8,337 bases of DNA from Betaproteobacteria bacterium (GTDB lineage Bacteria; Pseudomonadota; Gammaproteobacteria; Burkholderiales; SG8-41): assembly GCA_020028375.1 (NCBI GenBank), contig JAHZNX010000090.1, positions 1 through 8,337 on the forward strand. Direction: 5' to 3'. Below the pieces are notes generated by a model. The model was given only the letters and a program-made list of their open reading frames with translations, was not told where the DNA came from and did not search any database. The position numbers and the translations under genes are program-made. Below are positions 5,912 to 8,337 of the stretch, piece by piece (the stretch's first letter is position 1; every line of letters begins with the position of its first letter).

Positions 5912-7402
5912 ATGCTGGAAGCCATCGCCAGCGGCCTCGCTGCGCTCCTGACGCCGCAGGCCGTGCTGTTCATGCTGATCGGCGTGATCTACGGCCTGGT
6001 GATCGGCATACTGCCGGGGCTCGGCGGCGTCGTGGCGATGGCGCTGCTCCTGCCTTTCACCTACGGCTTCGAGAAAGCCGCGACGCTGGCGTTGCTGCTC
6101 GGTGCGCACATTGCCACGATCTGGGGCGACTCCGTGACCAGCATCCTGTTCAGCGTTCCCGGCTCGGCCAAGGGCCTCGCGCTGTGCTTCGACGGCTACC
6201 CGATGACGAAGCAGGGGCAGGCGAAACGCGCCCTTGCGGCATCGGCGACAGGCGCGCTGCTGGGGGGCCTCATCGGAGCCGTGTTCCTCGCCTTGTGCAT
6301 TCCGCTGATCCGCCCCGTCATCCTCGCGCTGGGTCCCAGCGAGTACCTGATGATGGCGCTGTGGGGGCTCACGGTCATCGCCACGTTCAGCCAGGGCTCG
6401 CTCATGAAAGGGCTCATCGCGAGCGTGCTTGGCGTGCTCGCCGCCTTTATCGGGATGGACGTGGTCACCGCAACGCCCCGTTTTACCTTCGGCAGCGAGT
6501 TCCTGATGGACGGGATATCGTTCCCGGTCGCGATGATCGGGCTCTTCGCCGTCTCGGAAATGATGAAGCTCGCCATCCAGGGCACGCCGATCGTGGACCG
6601 CTCGCTCGTCACGGAGGTGAGCACGATGTGGCAGGGCATCAAGGACGCGCTCCGGCACTGGTGGCTGGTCGTGCGCTCGAGCCTCCTCGGCCTGTGGATC
6701 GGGGTGCTGCCCGGCGTGGGCGCGAGCGTGGCCGGGCTCGCGGCGTACGCGCAGGCGGTCCAGACCTCGAAAACTCCAGAGCGCTTCGGGAAAGGCGCCG
6801 TGGAAGGCGTCATCGCGCCCGATGCGACGATGGGTGCCAACGAGGGCGGCGGGCTCATGCCTACACTCGCCTTCGGCATTCCCGGCGGCGAGAGCATGGC
6901 GATCCTGCTGGTGGCGTTCATCAGCCTAGGCATCGTGCCGGGGCCGGACATGCTCACCAAGAACCTGGACCTCGTCTTCAGCCTGGTGTGGATCATCGTG
7001 ATCGCGAACGTGCTGGTCACGGTCATCGGCCTCGGCATCACGCCGTGGCTGGCGCGCCTGCCGTCGCTGCATGCGAACCTCATGGTGCCGATCGTGCTGT
7101 CAGTGTGCTTCGTGGGCGCCTACGCCACCCGCGGCCGCATCGAGGACGTATGGGTCGCCACCGTGTTCGGCGTGCTGGGCTATCTCATGGACAAGTACCA
7201 ATACTCCCGCGCCAATTTCGTCATCGGCATGGTGCTCGCCGTCATGATCGAGCGCAACCTGCACATTTCGCTCACGCTCTACGGCAAGGATTTTCTCCTG
7301 CAGAGGCCGATCGCTCTCGCCATGTTCGCCTTCGTCCTGTTTACCGCGGCGCTGCCTTTCCTCCGCAATTGGCGCCGCAACCGCAAGGTAGTGGCGGCAT
7401 GA
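5912..7402 (+). CDS. tctA: Tripartite tricarboxylate transporter large permease TctA
   Basis: This 496-residue inner-membrane permease is the large subunit of a TTT system, an ion-gradient-driven, binding-protein-dependent carboxylate importer. It has about 11-12 hydrophobic segments. The two signature loops of the inverted halves are present: GILPGLGGVVAMALLLPFTYG at 32-52 and GVLPGVGASVAG at 264-275. Other TctA blocks are GDSVTSILFSVPGSAKG at 72-88, FDGYPMTKQGQAKRAL at 93-108, GAVEGVIAPDA at 295-305 and GGGLMPTLAFGIPGGESMAILL at 312-333. Length is normal. No clear Shine-Dalgarno sequence precedes the ATG, so translation may be coupled to lemA, 14 bases upstream. The stop overlaps a second ATG (ATGA, 7399-7402). 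The cargo is unknown; di- or tricarboxylates and other small acids are usual. Confidence 0.95.
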   Translation: MLEAIASGLAALLTPQAVLFMLIGVIYGLVIGILPGLGGVVAMALLLPFTYGFEKAATLALLLGAHIATIWGDSVTSILFSVPGSAKGLALCFDGYPMTKQGQAKRALAASATGALLGGLIGAVFLALCIPLIRPVILALGPSEYLMMALWGLTVIATFSQGSLMKGLIASVLGVLAAFIGMDVVTATPRFTFGSEFLMDGISFPVAMIGLFAVSEMMKLAIQGTPIVDRSLVTEVSTMWQGIKDALRHWWLVVRSSLLGLWIGVLPGVGASVAGLAAYAQAVQTSKTPERFGKGAVEGVIAPDATMGANEGGGLMPTLAFGIPGGESMAILLVAFISLGIVPGPDMLTKNLDLVFSLVWIIVIANVLVTVIGLGITPWLARLPSLHANLMVPIVLSVCFVGAYATRGRIEDVWVATVFGVLGYLMDKYQYSRANFVIGMVLAVMIERNLHISLTLYGKDFLLQRPIALAMFAFVLFTAALPFLRNWRRNRKVVAA

Positions 7403-7404
7403 GC
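7391..7404. repeat. Left copy of a 14-base direct repeat at the tctA/tctB junction
   Basis: GTGGCGGCATGAGC at 7391-7404 is repeated exactly at 7498-7511, an offset of 107 bases. This copy holds the tctA stop in an overlapping ATGA. Two further G residues upstream also match at the same offset, with two mismatches between them and the repeat. Confidence 0.9.
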
Positions 7405-7509
7405 GGTGGAGCAGGGGCCCCATACATGGGGATGCGACCCGCGAAGGACGCTGGGCCGCCGACACGATGGCCTCGGTATCCCGAAAGCCTGACGGAGGTG
7501 GCGGCATGA
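7399..7509 (+). CDS. Candidate 36-residue ORF between tctA and tctB
   Basis: The ATG at 7399 overlaps the tctA stop (ATGA) and the TGA at 7507-7509 overlaps the tctB start (ATGA), so this short frame is arranged for coupling at both ends. The product begins MSGGAGAPYMGMRP and ends YPESLTEVAA. It is rich in Gly and Pro, has no hydrophobic segment, and matches nothing I recognise. It lies in a segment bounded by a 14-base direct repeat and is probably a by-product of an insertion or duplication rather than a conserved gene. Whether a peptide is made is unknown. A weak AAGG lies 11 bases before the ATG. Confidence 0.3.
   Translation: MSGGAGAPYMGMRPAKDAGPPTRWPRYPESLTEVAA
7418..7431. repeat. Short palindrome inside the tctA/tctB spacer
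   Basis: CCCCAT (7418-7423) and ATGGGG (7426-7431) are perfect inverted arms around AC. The preceding GGGG (7414-7417) can pair with the same CCCC, so two alternative small stems are possible. No T run follows, which makes a terminator unlikely. Confidence 0.6.
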
Positions 7510-7511
7510 GC
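7498..7511. repeat. Right copy of the 14-base direct repeat, carrying the tctB start
   Basis: This is identical to 7391-7404. It contains the ATGA in which tctB starts. GGAGG (7494-7498) just upstream is a good ribosome-binding site for tctB, seven bases before the ATG; the left copy lacks an equally good one. Confidence 0.9.
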
Positions 7512-8033
7512 CGGCGCGCCCAGGAAAATCTCGCCGCCGCCGCGCTGCTCGCGCTCTTCGCCGGCGTCATCTGGCTGTGCCAGGACTTCGGCCCGCGCGC
7601 GCGCATGATCCCGCTGCCGCTCGCTGTTTTTGGCATCGTCCTCACCGTGATCCAGATCCTCTGGCAGAACCTGCGCTCGACCGACGAGCTGCACATCGAC
7701 ATGATCCCGGTCCAGAAGCCAGTCGCCGCCGCGACGCCAGGGGCGGGCGCCGGGGCTGAGGCCAATGCGGCCACGCGCGTCACCTGGCGCCGGGAGGCCG
7801 GCGCGCTCGGCATCGTCGGGGCGCTCCTCGGCCTTATCCTGGTGACCGGCATCATTCCGGCCGTATTCCTATTCACAGGCGGCTACTTCGTGGTGACCCG
7901 GCAGTATTCATGGCGGGCTAGCTTGATTTACACTGCCGTCCTGACGGCGGCGGTATATCTCCTGTTCGTGGTGGCCCTGCAGGTCCAGCCGTACCATGGG
8001 CTGCTGTCGCCGCTCGTCGAGAGTTTCAACTAA
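7506..8033 (+). CDS. tctB: Tripartite tricarboxylate transporter small permease TctB
   Basis: This 175-residue protein is the small membrane subunit of the TTT system and partner of TctA. It has hydrophobic segments at about 8-25, 33-53, 98-130 (probably two) and 138-160, fitting the usual four-helix layout. The GPRARMIPLPLAVFGIVLTV stretch at 29-48 is the conserved TctB 'G...RMFP' region. A variable, Ala/Gly-rich loop at 72-90 separates the two halves, as usual. The ATG at 7506 is chosen over an in-frame ATG at 7467 because it has GGAGG seven bases upstream and gives the normal MSRRAQE-type leader; the longer version adds 13 residues with no ribosome-binding site. It follows the short candidate ORF and lies 22 bases before the tctC-type gene. 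Confidence 0.9.
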   Translation: MSRRAQENLAAAALLALFAGVIWLCQDFGPRARMIPLPLAVFGIVLTVIQILWQNLRSTDELHIDMIPVQKPVAAATPGAGAGAEANAATRVTWRREAGALGIVGALLGLILVTGIIPAVFLFTGGYFVVTRQYSWRASLIYTAVLTAAVYLLFVVALQVQPYHGLLSPLVESFN

Positions 8034-8055
8034 TATTTTTTCGAGGAGAACAACA

Positions 8056-8337
8056 ATGACGATGAAGCGTCGGCAGGTGGTGTTTGCCGGCATGCTGGCT
8101 CCCGTTGCGCTCGGGATATCCGGGCGGGCGGCTGGCCAGAAACCCGGTTTCTACAAGGACAGGATCGTCATCATCAACGTCGCCGGCGGAGCGGCCGGAG
8201 GCCACACCCGCTACGCGCGGCTCATCCAGCCGTACCTTCAGAAACACACCGGCGCGCGCGAGGTGCGCATCGTCAACATGCCGGGCGGCGGCGGCCTGAA
8301 GGCCGCGAACTTCATCTGGCGCGTCAAGCCCGATGGG
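8056..8337 (+). CDS. tctC: TctC/Bug-type periplasmic binding protein (5' part)
   Basis: The first 94 residues of a TTT substrate-binding protein run off the right edge. GAGGAG (8043-8048) precedes the ATG. The N-terminus MTMKRRQVVFAG has two arginines followed by a hydrophobic stretch to about residue 22, then GRAAGQ as a likely cleavage area: an export signal, possibly Tat-like, though the motif is weak. The mature part reads YKDRIVIINVAGGAAGGHTRY and later VRIVNMPGGGGLKAANF...KPDG. This matches the two ligand loops of the Bug fold, 'VP-x-GGG-D-AR' and 'N-P-GAGG-AAN...PDG'. The first loop lacks the usual Asp (His or Thr lies there), so ligand choice may differ from standard members. Order A-B-C in one unit supports the assignment. 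Confidence 0.87.
   Translation, partial: MTMKRRQVVFAGMLAPVALGISGRAAGQKPGFYKDRIVIINVAGGAAGGHTRYARLIQPYLQKHTGAREVRIVNMPGGGGLKAANFIWRVKPDG

Noticed and set aside
7467..7505. N-terminal extension of TctB from the ATG at 7467
   Set aside because: There is no ribosome-binding site, the additional residues are encoded by the inserted segment, and the ATG at 7506 has GGAGG at ideal spacing.
6184..7509. 441-codon open frame on + inside tctA
   Set aside because: It is an out-of-frame shadow of tctA, very rich in Arg, His and Gly, with no family features. Only its last 36 codons (from 7399) are treated as a separate candidate because of the ATGA junctions.

Overview
The window is GC-rich, gene-dense DNA with protein families that point to a betaproteobacterium, probably of the Burkholderiales or a relative. 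The reasons are a tsaB-rimI-uracil-DNA glycosylase cluster, a tripartite tricarboxylate transporter (TTT) with a Bug-type binding protein, and a family III CoA-transferase. This assignment is inference from family content and compositional feel, not from a database search.

Layout. (1) Positions 2-121 are the 3' end of an unidentified + strand gene, which meets a - strand RidA/YoaB-type gene across a hairpin that can act as a two-way terminator. (2) The RidA gene is divergent from a CaiB/BaiF CoA-transferase gene (581-1768) across a 53-base gap. (3) A - strand pair follows: a tartrate/D-malate dehydrogenase-type oxidoreductase (3240-2188) and a small three-helix membrane protein (2111-1794). 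(4) From 3340 to the right edge everything reads on +: tsaB, rimI, a family 4-type uracil-DNA glycosylase, a LemA lipoprotein, tctA, a candidate 36-codon ORF, tctB and the 5' part of a tctC/Bug gene.

How they work together. TsaB (t6A tRNA modification), RimI (ribosomal protein S18 acetylation) and the glycosylase (uracil repair) form a housekeeping group. It runs with short gaps or overlaps into a LemA lipoprotein and a carboxylate uptake system. The TTT system would bring in an organic acid; the nearby dehydrogenase, CoA-transferase and RidA-type protein could belong to carboxylate metabolism, but the sequence does not show a shared pathway.

Most unusual points. A degenerate heptamer repeat (TGACGRS type) lies beside the start codons of the dehydrogenase and glycosylase genes, neither of which has a visible Shine-Dalgarno sequence. 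A 20-base perfect inverted copy is read through as protein in the variable linker of the glycosylase. The tctA-tctB junction carries a 107-base segment bounded by an exact 14-base direct repeat; it duplicates the overlapping ATGA stop/start and creates a 36-codon ORF coupled at both ends. I found no CRISPR array, RNA gene, transposase or clearly new multi-gene system. No stretch longer than 300 bases lacks a gene.
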